Shown piece by piece: positions 9,846-23,400 of a DNA stretch of 64,000 bases. The stretch lies in assembly GCA_001599915.1 (NCBI GenBank), contig BCIG01000020.1, forward strand, positions 397,416 to 461,415, written 5' to 3'. The position numbers were made by a program, and so were the translations under genes. The notes beneath the pieces are model-generated. The model did not search any database and had not been told where the DNA came from. It was given only the letters and a program-made list of their open reading frames with translations. Numbering within the stretch: the first letter of the stretch is position 1; every line of letters begins with the position of its first letter. This stretch comes from Symbiotaphrina buchneri. Taxonomy: Eukaryota > Ascomycota > Symbiotaphrinales > Symbiotaphrinaceae.

Positions 9846-10963
9846 ATGGAGCCCATCAATCTTTCGAGTAATTGGAAGAAGCTTCAACAGACGCTGAAGC
9901 GGAGCGAGCTCCCTTCTGAGATTCAACCAGCGGGAAAACGACGAGCCAATGCTGCGGATGTTCGCCAGGTGAAGAGGCGGAGAACGGACCCTCAAGGAAG
10001 CGAGACCCGTGGGCATGCGAAATCGGGGAAGGCGAGACCAAAGATGGGGTCCAGCTCTACCAAAGAATCTCTGCAGGATCAGCCTGGAGACGGAAGAGAC
10101 CAACCCTCCGCTTCGCTAGCCTTGTGGGCGGAAGACAACGACATTCTCGCGGCCGACCTGGCTCTAGCATACGGCGTGGACATCAAGAGTACTGTTCTTC
10201 CCAAGAAGCAGACAGCCGTTCATTCGAGCATCGGTAGAAGCAGCATCAATGAAGGGCTATCTAAGACGTACGTTCTGATTTGAGGCCGACGAAAGCTGTA
10301 GCGCAAACTGACGATAAGATTGTATATGATAGCGCTGAGATTGGCAAATATGTTGCGGTCGACTGCGAGATGGTCGGTGTTTCCGACCCGCCAGATACTC
10401 CGCTGGACCAGCAACGCTCAGCTTTGGCTCGCGTCAGTATAGTCAATTACCACGGAGATCAAATCTACGATTCTTATGTGCGACCGTTGGAACGGGTCTC
10501 AGACTGGCGGACACATGTCTCTGGTATCCGTCCAACACACATGCAGACAGCGCGGGAGTTCGCCACCGTGCAGGCCGAGGTTGCAGACATTCTAAAGGGC
10601 AGAATACTGGTTGGGCATGCGGCGAAGCATGATCTAGCCGCGTTGATGCTCAAGCATCCAAAGCGAGACATAAGGGACACGTCCAAGCTGGCATCATATC
10701 GTGCAATCGCAGCGGGCAAGACCCCGGCCCTGAAGAAATTGGCAAGGGAAATTCTCGGCGTGGAGATACAAGGCGGAGAGCATTCAAGTGTGGAGGATGC
10801 AAGAGCTACAATGCTGTTGTTCCGCCGAGCTAAAGATGAATTCGAGAGGGACATATCGAGGATGTACCCCGTGACCAAACATTTGACCGAAGGGGATCAA
10901 ACTCATGAAAGGGCGAAGAAACCTTTACGGAAAAAGAAGAAGAGGAAGGGTAAGAAGAAATAG
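9846..10963 (+). CDS. REX4: RNA exonuclease 4 (DEDDh family)
   Basis: 3'-5' exoribonuclease implicated in pre-rRNA processing (ITS1) in the nucleolus. Two exons, 9846-10267 and 10333-10963, give 350 residues. A basic, low-complexity N-terminal third with nuclear-type KRRR clusters is followed by the exonuclease domain. Exo I is [10 protein letters not shown] (catalytic Asp and Glu), Exo II region is [14 protein letters not shown], and Exo III is [18 protein letters not shown] with the H and D of the DEDDh class. The C terminus is a lysine-rich tail. The intron acceptor at 10332 was chosen because it joins the frame directly to [15 protein letters not shown] nearer AG would make a 34-nt intron and a poorer junction. 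Confidence 0.93.
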
Positions 10964-11763
10964 GGGAAGACGCGAAGGTGATGACTGAAGCGGGCAAGAA
11001 TGCCAAAAGGTGGTGCTTCGAAGCAGCAATAGGATAACTGTACCTGAAAGTTACCTTACCTTATCTCACCCTAACCCACTGGACCGTACCTTATGTATAT
11101 ACATCAGGCTTAAGTTCTCCCGGTGACCATAAATGTGGAGGACTGGACCGCGAATATCTCTCTGCTTAAGTACCTTACCTTAGGTAACCACCTTCTCTTG
11201 GGTGAGGTTCGGAGAAAGCGAACTGAAGTCTACCTTATTTACTCGTACACAAGCCCAACTTCAACACTTGAGCACCGTACATGGGGTAAGGCACAAACGT
11301 AAAAAGCGATCAACCTCACCGCGGTAACTCCGTACTGGTGAAGCTGAAACACTGAAAAACCGCTGCAAGCTACCGCTAAGCTTCAAAAGAAGCGAGCGAC
11401 CGTTTCGATTTCGACCCTCAAGGTACCTTACCTGCTACTCTGTAAGAGGTAAGGTGCATCACCTACCGTAACGCGCCAAGGTAAGCCTAAGGTCGCGCCT
11501 CGCGTGGGTTACATTATTTGTTCTTACCTAGGTAAGTAAGAAGTGCATATTATCACTTCTGGTCTCCCAGTGTCCCTATACGCTCGCTACCTACGTACTG
11601 TAAGTTGAAGACACCGCTGGACGGACCACTTCTTCTTGTTATCCTCCTCGGCCCGAAGAAAGGGAGGGCGCCGTTGGCGTTGATTCAAGCAACCCCAATC
11701 TCCAATCGCTACTTCGAAATCACGCTCAAAGGGCCTGCGACCTCGTGCCTGCAGCCGTGGAAG
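10964..11763. other. Intergenic stretch rich in TACCTTACC words
   Basis: No gene is seen in this 800-bp interval. It is dotted with TACCTTAC, AGGTAAGG and GGTACC words in both orientations (for example near 11049, 11170, 11423, 11450 and 11523). Confidence 0.5.
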
Positions 11764-12389
11764 ATGTTCACAATCCAGCGCAATCCCAGCCCAAACCAGC
11801 CAAAATGCACACCGAACGTGCTCCCGTGTCGGATTAATCACGATGGCGCGGTCAATGCGTCCAAACAGCACTGGGCTCCTTTCAAAGATGCAGGCAAGTC
11901 TCGACGAAATTGTTGAACGTCTACCGGCCGTACTGAACCGGATCTAGATGGTCAAATGACCTCATATTTCCGGGGTAGGAGACTTCGAAAGAAGTCGCTC
12001 CAGATACCTCAGGGCTATCGAGGTAATACAGCACGCCTGCTGTTCAGGACGTGAGGCTGACGACCCAAAGGCGTTGTGGCTATGAAGATGGGACAAACAT
12101 TGCCGACAGGCGGAAAGTCTCCAGACGATGTCCTTATGGCGGAGTCAGAAGAGGATGAAACCCCTTGTGAGAAAGTCGGGGTCTACCAAGAGATGGCTTC
12201 ATTTGAAGAGATCCTTGTTTGGGGCCACGAAATAGCACCGGAGGAGGAGACCGACCCGTACGCAAAGGCATTGGACGAATGGATAACATTTTCGGGAAAG
12301 GTGCGATACATCCCATTGGCGGCAGCTGAAGTTGCTGATCGTGTCTCCAGATGCATTCATATTCCTGCACGACTAGCCCTCGAAACTAA
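11764..12389 (+). CDS. RNH203: Ribonuclease H2 subunit C
   Basis: Non-catalytic subunit of RNase H2, which removes ribonucleotides embedded in DNA and RNA:DNA hybrids in the nucleus. Four exons, 11764-11893, 11948-12022, 12071-12300 and 12351-12389, give 157 residues. The family core is visible as VLPCRINHDGAV, then SYFRGRRLRKKSLQIPQGYR, GVVAM and FEEILVWGHE. The first intron begins GCAAGT (a GC-AG intron), and joining it restores DADGQMTSYFRGR in frame. The last exon adds only MHSYSCTTSPRN. The ATG at 11764 follows an open frame reaching further upstream, but the conserved part begins only after it. It converges with the DUF4385 gene, 115 bp between stops. Confidence 0.85.
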
Positions 12390-12504
12390 GCCGACATGGA
12401 GTTTGCCATTTTCCTTGCCACAAGTTACGGCGTTACTTGACTTTTTGGAGACACGTATGACAGGTATGCATCGTCTCATGGTAACGAGTTTAAGGAGTAC
12501 GCGG

Positions 12505-13051
12505 TCATCGATCTGAAGGGGGCTCAGAACGGCGCATCTTCTTCCATTCATGCTGCTCTTTGAGGAAGTCATCCTTCCTCTTTAGATATGAATCATGCTG
12601 CCGGCACTGTTGCCATTTCGCACGGAAGATCTCCGAGGCAGCCAGTTTCTCCGCCGCATCCTTGTGATCTGAGCTGATTGGCAACCTCTCGCCAGTTCCC
12701 CGGCCATACTTTCTACCACCAGGGTGATTGGCGTAACGCTTCGCTCTTGTCATTCCCTGATCGGCCACTGCGTTTAGTGGAATGCCATGATGACGGGATG
12801 GTGAGGAGACGGACCATCTGGATGAACTTTCGCGTCATGTCCATGCCAACGAAGTCCTCTGCTCTGTCGTACTCCAAGAATTTGTGCCACAGATCTTGAG
12901 CGCTTTTCTCCGCGAGGGCCACAGATCGGAAGCGCCATAGAGGTAGCAGCTCGGATTTATATGGCTCAAAGGTCAAGACTCCCTGTTCGCCTCGGCCGAT
13001 GCGGTAGCTCATGCGTAGTTCCTTACTTAGGTCACTGCGGATAGGCGTCAT
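12505..13051 (-). CDS. DUF4385 family protein
   Basis: Small protein of unknown function found in bacteria and fungi. Two exons, 12815-13051 and 12505-12756, encode 162 residues. The conserved stretch is easy to see: SYRIGRGEQGVLTFEPYK, then LLPLWRFRS, EDFVGMDMTRKFIQMGMTR and AKRYANHPGGRKYGRG. The remaining C terminus is charged, with KDAAEKLAASEIFRAKW and a lysine-rich end. The 58-nt intron splits the conserved block exactly at QM/GM, so its removal is well supported. No catalytic residues can be assigned. The scattered presence in bacteria and fungi could reflect transfer, but base use here does not differ visibly from neighbouring genes. Confidence 0.85.
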
Positions 13052-13483
13052 GCTGTGCCGCGCCGTTCAAGTTGTAGTTCGCACCGCCATATGATCGTGT
13101 AAGATCCCGGTAACAAGAGGTTACTACCAAGTCACTGGAGATGGCATTCGCTCGTCTAACAATACCTGTATCTTATGTGTTATCCCGTCGGAATACTTCG
13201 TAGACGCAACCATCGATTGGGCGCCCGAAAAGGGAAAGGAAGCCAAGCGAGGAGAACACCCATCAGCAGGTACCTTATGATACCTCCTCTACTGTAGTAA
13301 TCTCGGTATTAATAAGGTACTGTAATCGTATCCGACGCAGACCACATGTGCGACAGATATCTCTCTTGGTTTTCATGCATCACCAACTCCGCACCGAACT
13401 TCCATCTTTCCCTTTCGCCCTTTCTCCATGATAGCAGGTCTGGGCTTGTCGCTAGAAGGATCCTCCCTCGCCCTCCTTACACC
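13052..13483. promoter_or_regulatory. Divergent interval DUF4385 / ESA1
   Basis: This 432-bp interval lies between two divergent start codons. It contains AGGTACCTTATGATACCT and AATAAGGTAC words like those in other intergenic regions. No other site is recognised. Confidence 0.45.
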
Positions 13484-15511
<2,028 letters not shown>

Positions 15512-16162
15512 TTGTTGAATACGGCGAATCCCTTTAATAGTTGGCGTTTTGGAAAGGTCATTTGGCGTGTGCCGTCCGGGGCAAAGTGGGTCTGCATCCT
15601 TTTGGTCGTTGGGCTGGAGTTCTGGTGTGCACAAGAGGCGGCTTCTCTCAGTCGGGCGTTCAGACTCCCGGTCATCAGGCGTGGGCTTCAATACGGGTTG
15701 GATTCGTACATTTTCAGAAATACATCTACACCTTAGCATGCCATAATGGAGCCTAGAATTGTCACTGTCACGGCAACGTGAGCGTAGCTGAATTGGATTA
15801 TTTCTGGATATTTGGAGCTATGTCTGCATCATCCCGCAATTGCAGGACTGAAGAAGACGAGTAGGTAGGTCAGTCAAAGCAATAGATAGGCATGAGGTTC
15901 GCGAAGAAGCTCAGCACGCCCGCCCGCTAAGCGTGCAGATAATCCCCGCACAAAACAAGGTGGAGAAGAAATCCAGTACATAGAATGCGTTAAGCCTGCT
16001 GCTGAACTCCTGGCCTTGCCATCTGAGCTCTATTCCCCACGCTCATGCAGCAGATGCCTCGAGGACGTCGTCTCGAAGACCAGTCAGAAAATGCAAGTTC
16101 GGCAGAAACTGAAAGCAAACATTTATGTGCAGTATGACGTTATCCGACTGATATCGACACCT
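15512..16162. other. Intergenic stretch between convergent genes
   Basis: This interval lies between the ESA1 stop and the stop of the large minus-strand gene. Short open frames overlap here in several frames; none resembles a protein I know. Confidence 0.5.
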
Positions 16163-19100
16163 CTACCACTTGACGCCCTGGGGTTCAGCTGTAGGACCGT
16201 TCACACCAGCAGACGGCTTGCTCCAATTGCCAGTGGCCCTACGCTGACCGGTAGCATGCGGCCTCGGCGATCCGGAATGGTTATTTTTTGCTCCAGTAGC
16301 GTAAGCGCCAGATGCCTCTCTTGACTTTCCACCTTTGCGAGGCTTGGGCCATGCTTTGGACGACGCAGACCGTTGTCGAGGAGAGCCTTGGTAAGGAGGT
16401 AGTGAATTTTCCAGGATCTTTGTTGTTGACGTTGATTGACCGGGCACCTTGATCTGAATGACGAAGCCCTGTGGCGATTGGCCTTCCGTCAAGTCGAAGA
16501 CATACGATTCGATGCTTGACACTTGAATAGGCTTTTCGAATTTCGAATTCTGTCTGCGATAAGATGTTGCCGGATGAATGGACTGCCATGCGTGATTGAT
16601 GGCACGGTTCGGGATATTTACGATGGGTAGGGATCCGAATTCTCGATCATCAAATAGCCCTTCTTCTGTCTCCTTTGATATCACTTCTCCTTCGCTGTCA
16701 TTCACCGACTCTTCCTTGATTTGAGCGAGCTTAGGCAGTGAGACAGTGGCTGGGGTCTCGTGCACGACGACGTCTAATGGCACCTTGCTTGCAGATGTGA
16801 CTGGTAGTGCATGAGCTTTCTGAGGGGACGCCCTCTTGCCCAGCAACCCGTTGAACCGTTCTTGCCATGATTGAGACTTCACCAAGGGCTGGCTACCAAT
16901 ACGCGTGGAATCGTGCTTGACGGGGGTTATAATGGCATTCCCGTCGAGTAGCATGGCGCTCGGTGGTGGCAGTCTCACCACCGGCTTTTCGCCCGGAAGC
17001 TTAATCCTTGGATGATCCACGCTCCCAAAATAAGCTGGATGACTGAGTGAATCTGGAGGCGGAGGTGACGTGGAGAGATCAGAGCGGTCAGATACGCTGG
17101 ATGGTTGAGGGAAGAAACGGGATCCACGGGAGGCTATCTGGTGGGCCGTGGGAGCAGCGGCCGCTTGAACCTTAGGATTTTCTTGGCCTAGACGCAAGTC
17201 TAACCCCATGGAAGGGATTGCCTGGTCCAGCTGACCATGATTCTGCATTGCAGTTTTTGATACCGCCACGACCTTGCGCTGACCGGAATTATGGTCAACG
17301 GTAACCTTGCGCCATGTTTCGCTGAACGTGGCTTCTTGTATCTCTTTTTGCAGACCCGATCGTGCTTCTGCTTCGAGACGCGCGACACGTTGTGCAGCAA
17401 ATCTCGCCACGTCTTCAGCTTCTTTCTGTTCGACCGTCGCAGCAAAATTCCCCCAAGCATTGAGGCCAGGGCCAGAAGACATCTTGGGAGGAGCTATTGC
17501 GGAGCGATCATCCATAGCACGGTGGATGCCAGGGGCATTCGAGGCGCTGATTGACGTCAGGGCGTGAGCGTTGGGTTGTTGAAAAGAGGCTGGGTTCTTC
17601 GTCTCACGAGCTGGATCTTTGACACCGGTGAATTGATGTCCTCTCCCAGCTGAGGAACGATGAGAGCTAGAAGGAGGCCCTATTGGAGTAGGCATTGCCG
17701 GTGAGGTATGGTGATCATGGGGAGACCGACCTGGGGTCTGTCTCACGAAACCTTGGTCGAAAGTTCCATTGCCCAGACTTCTACCTTTGCTCATAGGCGC
17801 CCACAAATTCGCGCCGTTGGGGGAGTGAGCAGACATGGTTGCAGTTCCCCAAGGCTGATATGTCTCTGTTCCGGGCGCAGCTGTTTTCCAGTCCTGATTC
17901 CCTCTTTCAGATGGCATGGTCGGGGGTGTAACCGCTTCCTGAGCGCTTACTAAGTTTCCACCCAAACCACTCTTTTCTGGAGAGCGATTCCATAAAGTAG
18001 ATGGATCAACCTTTTCCTGTTTCTGGTGTTCTGACGATGAATCTTTCTCGCGGTTACCCGAGAGTGAATCTGTATCTGCGGTGTATGCCGCTTGTGAAGG
18101 TATAACGCGGATCTGCCGGTCAATTCTCTCCGGGTTGCGGGCCTGCTGTATCGATCCCTCTTGCCGGGCGGATACTGTAGTTGATGTCTTTTGAGGTTCT
18201 TGATTGGAAATCGTACCTTCTTTGACGGCTGACGACACAGCTCCCGCCTCTGCAGGCTGAGCATGCTTTCCAGATTCCTGCGGTACAGGCCCCAACGCTG
18301 CTAGTCGTAGCCTGATTCTTTCCCGTTTCTCGGCTTCTTCTTTCTCCTCCTGCTCTTGCTTGCGTTTTCGCGCCAACTCACGACTTTCCTGCATAATTCG
18401 TTTTTGCATTGCGATCGGATCTTCGGCAATGACATTGTCAACTCCATTGACAAGTGAAGCCTTGGACTCTTGAGTTGATGGATTTAGGTCGAGAGTTGAA
18501 TCACTGACATGCCCTTGCATGTGATCAGGCTTATCTCCACTCTGCAGCTGTTGTGAGCTAGTCGTTGACGTTCTACGATCTGAGACAACTTCATCCAGAT
18601 GCTGTCCGGCTTGAGAGGTTCTCCGATGCTGGAAGTGACCGCCATCAAACACGTTGGGTTGTACTTCGCGTTCCTTTGAGAAGGAAATCCGCCTTCCGAA
18701 GGAGCCACTTTGGCCACTAGCGGTAGAGCCTGTACGTCTCCGAGTCCATCCACCTTCCTGACCACCTGTAAGGCGATGAGTCTGAAAAGCAGCAGATGGC
18801 TCCGCAGGCCCTGACAAATCAGGTTGGGACGGTCTCTGAAGCACAGACGGCTGCCGAAAATGCTGTTCAGGACGACCAGGACCTCTACGGGTGTCGTTAA
18901 CCGGTTCGTAACGGCCCGAATGAGAATTAAAAAGCTCTCTGTTACCAGCAGGCCCATCCCGCCAATGCTGACGCGTGAAGTCGTCAGCAGCAATCTCCTT
19001 GGGAGCTGGTAATGACTGTGCTAGACTGCTCGAAGGCGTCTCCCTTTGATGTAACTTCCCCGGCATTTGTGCTGCCTGAGGGGGGTTAACCTGTACGGGA

Positions 19101-20495
19101 ACCTTTTCAATAGGGGGTAACGGAGCCCAAGGAGACTTGACAGACGCTGGAACCGGGGGTTTTGATACTAAGGTGGGCTTTTCCGGTGCGCCTTTGAGGA
19201 CCAAGCTACCAGGTCTGCTTTGCGTGCTAGCCGATGTCCCAACCTTGAGAACCGTGGCATTGGGCCCAAGAGAGGTCACCGATTGCAACCCCGGCTTTTT
19301 GAGATCACCGACCGCTGTCTCATGCGAGTCTTCTGCTTTCGGCGGTTGACCTTCCTCAGCTGGGGTCGGATGAGCCTCTGTATGAGCGAGAGTAATCTTG
19401 GTGCCATCGTTCCACTCGATTGTTTCCGGCGCCCAATCATCCTCATCCTCATCAATATCCGCCCATTTCGCCTCCTTCCCTGCGTCGTCGGACTGCAATC
19501 TGGTGGCAAGATGGATGCCATACTGCTGCTTGAGTTCCTCGTCCGTGAACTGTTTGGGGGCTACCGGTTGCGCCGCTGGAAAGAGACCTGTTAGTAATCG
19601 AATGAATTGAGCAAGGCTGCTATACACATACGCCTGTTTTTATTCCAGACTTGCTTCGGATCCGGACCAGTCCCTGAACTACCTTTGCCCGAAACCAGCG
19701 ACCCGGTATGAGCACTATCCCTGAGTGCGCTAGCAGACTTAGCAACTAGTCTGGGTCGTACAGTAGGCTGACCGCCAGTTCCTGTTTGACCTGATAGAGT
19801 CCCTTTAGGCTAATCAGCCTCATGACAGGCGGCTTTGGAAGACACGGAAACTGTACCTCTCTCACCAAGTTTTGTCGGTGTGTTCGTCCCAGCGCCCGCA
19901 GCTTTGGCAAAAAAGCTCTTGGTTACTGACACAGCTTTGAAAGAAAGCGGTTTCTTGACCGAATTTGATCGAGCATGGCTTTTTCTCTCTGCGCGGTCGG
20001 CTCTACTAGTATCTGTCCCAGAATCTCCGCTGGCTTCTGCTAGAGCTTGTTGACCTGCTTCGTCTAGATCTGAACGGCCATCTGCCTCACCATCAACTTG
20101 AACCCCATCTTCTTTGGTAACAGTGGATATTGAGGTAGGGTTATTGATAGACGACTAGACATGTGGTCAGAGGAGGCAGTAGTCAAGCAGAAGGTGGGAG
20201 AGCTCACAGCAGACTTGTCATCGGTTTGTTCCTGCGCTACTGGAGTAGACGCTTCGGGTTCAGCTGTAGAAGCATGGTCGTTAGGTGTCCCGACGTGATC
20301 TTCAGGCTTGTTGGTATCTTCCGACTGGTCCAAGTTCTGTTCGACGATCGAGGTATTGGCTTCGGTCGCAGCAATTTCGGAAGGTGGAAGCATCACAATA
20401 GAATCTGCTTTGATACAACACAGTTGTTTAACGTCAGAACCATGATACTCATGTGAAACTTGTACTGAATCCATAGCGAAAGCCAAACATGACAA
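16163..20495 (-). CDS. Conserved low-complexity protein, function unknown
   Basis: I do not recognise a named family. Four exons, 20208-20495, 19857-20154, 19632-19802 and 16163-19575, give up to 1389 residues. The best-ordered segment is near residue 250: KQFTDEELKQQYGIHLATRL followed by an acidic KWADIDEDEDDWAPE motif. A charged segment, ELARKRKQEQEEKEEAEKRE, predicts a coiled coil near the middle. The rest is rich in Ser, Pro, Gln and Gly. No signal peptide or membrane segment is seen. Long disordered proteins of this kind often act as scaffolds in RNA or cytoskeletal assemblies, but that is only an analogy. The start is uncertain: ATG codons at 20495, 20474 and 20394 are in frame. The intron joins are well supported by phase and by NKNRPAQPVAPKQF reading through. 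Confidence 0.75.
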
Positions 20496-21309
20496 TAAGA
20501 TTTCGTGAACTACCTATCAGGAGGCGATAGAGGACTTCGCAGAACGCGAGTTGAAGCTCTCGGGATGCGGATGCGAGGCAGTTGGTAGTGAGAGATGGCG
20601 GCTCCTTCTTGATGCAGTAGAATGGAGATACAGGCCTCAGAGAGGAGCACCTAATAAGAAGGGTGGCTGGTGTCGATGGAGCTGTGAATTACGGGCACCT
20701 CTGACTCTTGTCGTCGCGGAGTGAATGAATCCGGATATCAAGCTTAGTAAGCGAGGGAGCTCTCAGCACCCGCTATGCCTGGCATCCGCAACAGAGAAAA
20801 AGGCCGGGTCTCGTGCCCACTGCTCCGGATTCGCGTCTTACTCACTGATGAGGAAGACTCGAGCGGGGGTGTTTTTAATAAAAATCGAGATCACCATGCC
20901 AAATGCCGAGGGCATCTTTTTACATAATACAGGAGCCGAGCGTCGTGTATACAGAACCATCCTGTCTCTGGGACGCCCAAGTGGCAGAGTTGGGAAGTCC
21001 ATGATGTCCTAGGGCTCCAAAGAGGGGACCTCACTGGGGGTTTACCTTATATAGGTAGCTAAGGGGTTCTCTTGACAAGCGCTGATGCTGATGTTGCCGG
21101 GTCCCGGCGACTACACGAGTTGAAGACTTGTCCCATATTCATTTCCCATGGATGCCCTGGTCGAAGCGTATGACAATGGAGAGAATGCAGGAAATCGGCA
21201 TCTGCTTTCTCATTGCTTCTAGCTATATTTACAATAGATAGACTCTCCCAGCCGTTGAAGCCGCCGCAGACCCTGCTCACACCACTGTCTCTGAAGCTCC
21301 CATCTTTGT
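20496..21309. other. Intergenic stretch, nothing recognised
   Basis: This 814-bp interval lies upstream of the large minus-strand gene and downstream of ATP17. Short open frames at 20725-21012 (+) and 21059-21280 (-) do not resemble known proteins. Confidence 0.45.
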
Positions 21310-21972
21310 TTAATGAGCATTGTTCTAGGAAATTCCAGATTAGTACGGCGTCTTGAACCTTTTCAGGACAGGAAAAATAGTACCTTGTGGTGACCTAGAT
21401 ACAGTCAGTATGCGAGGGTAGCAGACCAATGGAGTCCCACACTTACGGAGATGGAAGTAGTAGTTCTGCGCATATCCTATGGCGATAAGGAAGCCGATGA
21501 CGTGGACGATGGCTGTTGATGTACGTGTGAGCAAACACCATGGCACCAGACTTGAGTGTGAGACCCACGCATTGCAGAAGGGTTCTTCCCAAAGTACTTT
21601 GCCTGGTACCATTCAAGAAGACCCTTTGGTTTCGGATCGGGAGCCCTTCCCCTGGGGAGCTTTTCGTAGAAGCTAACAACCCGCTGCATGCGAACAGCAT
21701 CTTGGGCTGCACCAATCCCCTAGATGAATACTTAGCAAATGCTGTTTCGGACGACCCCCGCGGCGGTATTCGAGAGCCCATGGATCTCCGTCTCCACCGC
21801 ATCACAGTTTCCACCGCAAAGCTCGACGAGACCTGGAGGAGTACGTACAGTGGGAGAGGCCACCTGAAATATGAAGATCAGCCACTGCGTGAGGCCGCAA
21901 AATGGTCAGCAAGAAGAGACTCACCTTTGGCGGGATCAGGGTAGAAATGCTGCGTCGGATGATGAAACTCAT
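21310..21972 (-). CDS. ATP17: ATP synthase subunit f
   Basis: Small inner-membrane subunit of the mitochondrial F1Fo ATP synthase. Six exons, 21925-21972, 21849-21863, 21569-21719, 21447-21512, 21384-21394 and 21310-21324, give 101 residues. It starts MSFIIRRSISTLIPPKV, continues GAAQDAVRMQRVVSFYEKLP, LLEWYQAKYFG and the membrane segment IVHVIGFLIAIGYAQNYYF, and ends HLRHHKNNAH as in other fungi. Three of the six coding exons are 15 nt or less (15, 11 and 15). The 11-nt exon supplies RHHK and the final 15-nt exon only NNAH and the stop. Exon 3 must end before GTGGGT; the GTCTCA two bases later would break the frame. Confidence 0.93.
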
Positions 21973-22275
21973 TTCGGGTGACCTGAGGGTAAAGTCAATA
22001 ACATTGCCACCACAGCGAGCGGCTCTCGATCTGCTTTGCACACAGGGGACTGTAAACGTACCTATTCTAGGGAGAATTGGTTTGTATGAGAGAATCGAAG
22101 CGTCGAAAGCAATGCAGATTTGGCTGGTGGAGTGTCGTGCTTCGCTTTAGCTTGAGCGACGTCTGCACGGCTGACTAAGCCTCTTACTGGTCGCAGCCGT
22201 CACTGAAGGCCACGTCCTGCCTTATCCGAAACAGAACCTCCAGACTGGGCGTGCAAGACGCACTGGAGACTCACG
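21973..22275. promoter_or_regulatory. Shared promoter interval ATP17 / NDUFS4-type gene
   Basis: Only 303 bp separate the start codons of two divergent genes for mitochondrial oxidative phosphorylation. The arrangement would allow joint control. No specific factor site is recognised. Confidence 0.55.
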
Positions 22276-23087
22276 ATGTCTTTGACACGGATTTATTTAC
22301 GGACGAGGCCGTTGCTCGCGAGAGCAGGTCCATGTCAGCGTATTGCAAGTGTCTCAATTCGGCTGAAGAGTGATGATCCACGTCCATCGGGTAGTGCGCA
22401 GCCGTTGCCAACGTCAGGACCCAAAGATTCACCGGCAGAGAGGCCTGGACCCTCGAGTTTGATCAGACGTGAGGGTGCGTCTGCGGCCATGACACACCAT
22501 CATCCGCCGGACTATGATGCTCCAATTGACCATGCTACCTCGTGAGTCAGGTCTAAGAGCGATCAACCCCACGGCGTTCGCACATCCAGCTGACCTGCAA
22601 CTGCCAGCTACTTCTCTCCGGTCCCCAAGAGGGTTATGAACGGTAGTGAGGAGGGAGACGTACTGGCCGCAGCTGTACTCTCAGGAGCTCCAGTCGAGTT
22701 GGAAGCACGAACAGTCCGGTAAGCAACCCGCAGTCGGACGGCTGGGACAAATCAGTTACTAACAAAGAACTGCTCAGCATCTACCGTCCAGCAAAGACCA
22801 CTACACAATCGGGAACTTGGCATCAGCATCGGTGGCGCATGGATTGGGATGTGCTGTCGAAGGGTTATCGGTGGGAGAATCCCCTGATGGGCTGGCAGTC
22901 ATCGGCAGATTTCATGCAAGCCACACATCTGGACTTCAAATCAAAGGAAGATGCTATACGGTTTGCTGAAAAGCAGGGTTACGAGTACTTTGTGCAAGAA
23001 CCGAATGAGCGGAAGTTTGTGCCGAAGGCATACGCCAACAACTTCTTACATAGCCCCAAGAAGTTGAAGGTCATTAGGACCAAGTAG
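22276..23087 (+). CDS. Complex I subunit, NDUFS4 family
   Basis: Accessory subunit of mitochondrial NADH:ubiquinone oxidoreductase (18 kDa AQDQ family in mammals, 21 kDa subunit in Neurospora), located in the matrix arm. Three exons, 22276-22541, 22608-22718 and 22778-23087, give 228 residues. The N-terminal 35 residues are rich in Arg, Ser and Leu without acidic residues, as expected of a mitochondrial presequence. The domain follows: ARTVRIYRPAKTTTQSG, WRMDWDVLSKGYRWENPLMG, TLD-type LDFKSKEDAIRFAEKQGYEY, and YANNFLHSPKKLKVIRTK at the C terminus. The family hallmark of an ETC-complex-I domain running to the C terminus is kept. Confidence 0.93.
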
Positions 23088-23400
23088 GCCTCAATCCAGT
23101 CTACATCGTCTAGATAGTTGAAAGCAAATATGCTGTTCCACGTCCAATACTGCATCTAGGTGTCCTCTCAAGTGTGAACGACATCTATTCAGACGACAGA
23201 TGTGATTATGCAAGGTAATTCTGTCTGACTACGTGGAGATAGTCCCAACAGTATGGGCTTCCGTCTCCAAAGTTGATATCAAAGTCGTGATTCGTAACGC
23301 TAAACACCGGCCGATCGTAATTCATCTCCGACCTTACCACCCAACGTCATGTACTCTGAAAGTAAACGCCTTGCCAACCTATGCATCCCTTAGGAGAAGA
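23088..23400. other. Short convergent interval
   Basis: This interval lies between the stop codons of the complex I subunit and GID8. Nothing else is recognised. Confidence 0.5.

Noticed and set aside
11587-11871. Minus-strand open frame of 94 codons
   Set aside because: It lies antisense to the first exon of RNase H2C, whose conserved residues settle the coding strand.
20725-21012. Open frame of 95 codons upstream of the large minus-strand gene
   Set aside because: No recognisable domain and no splice partners; considered chance.
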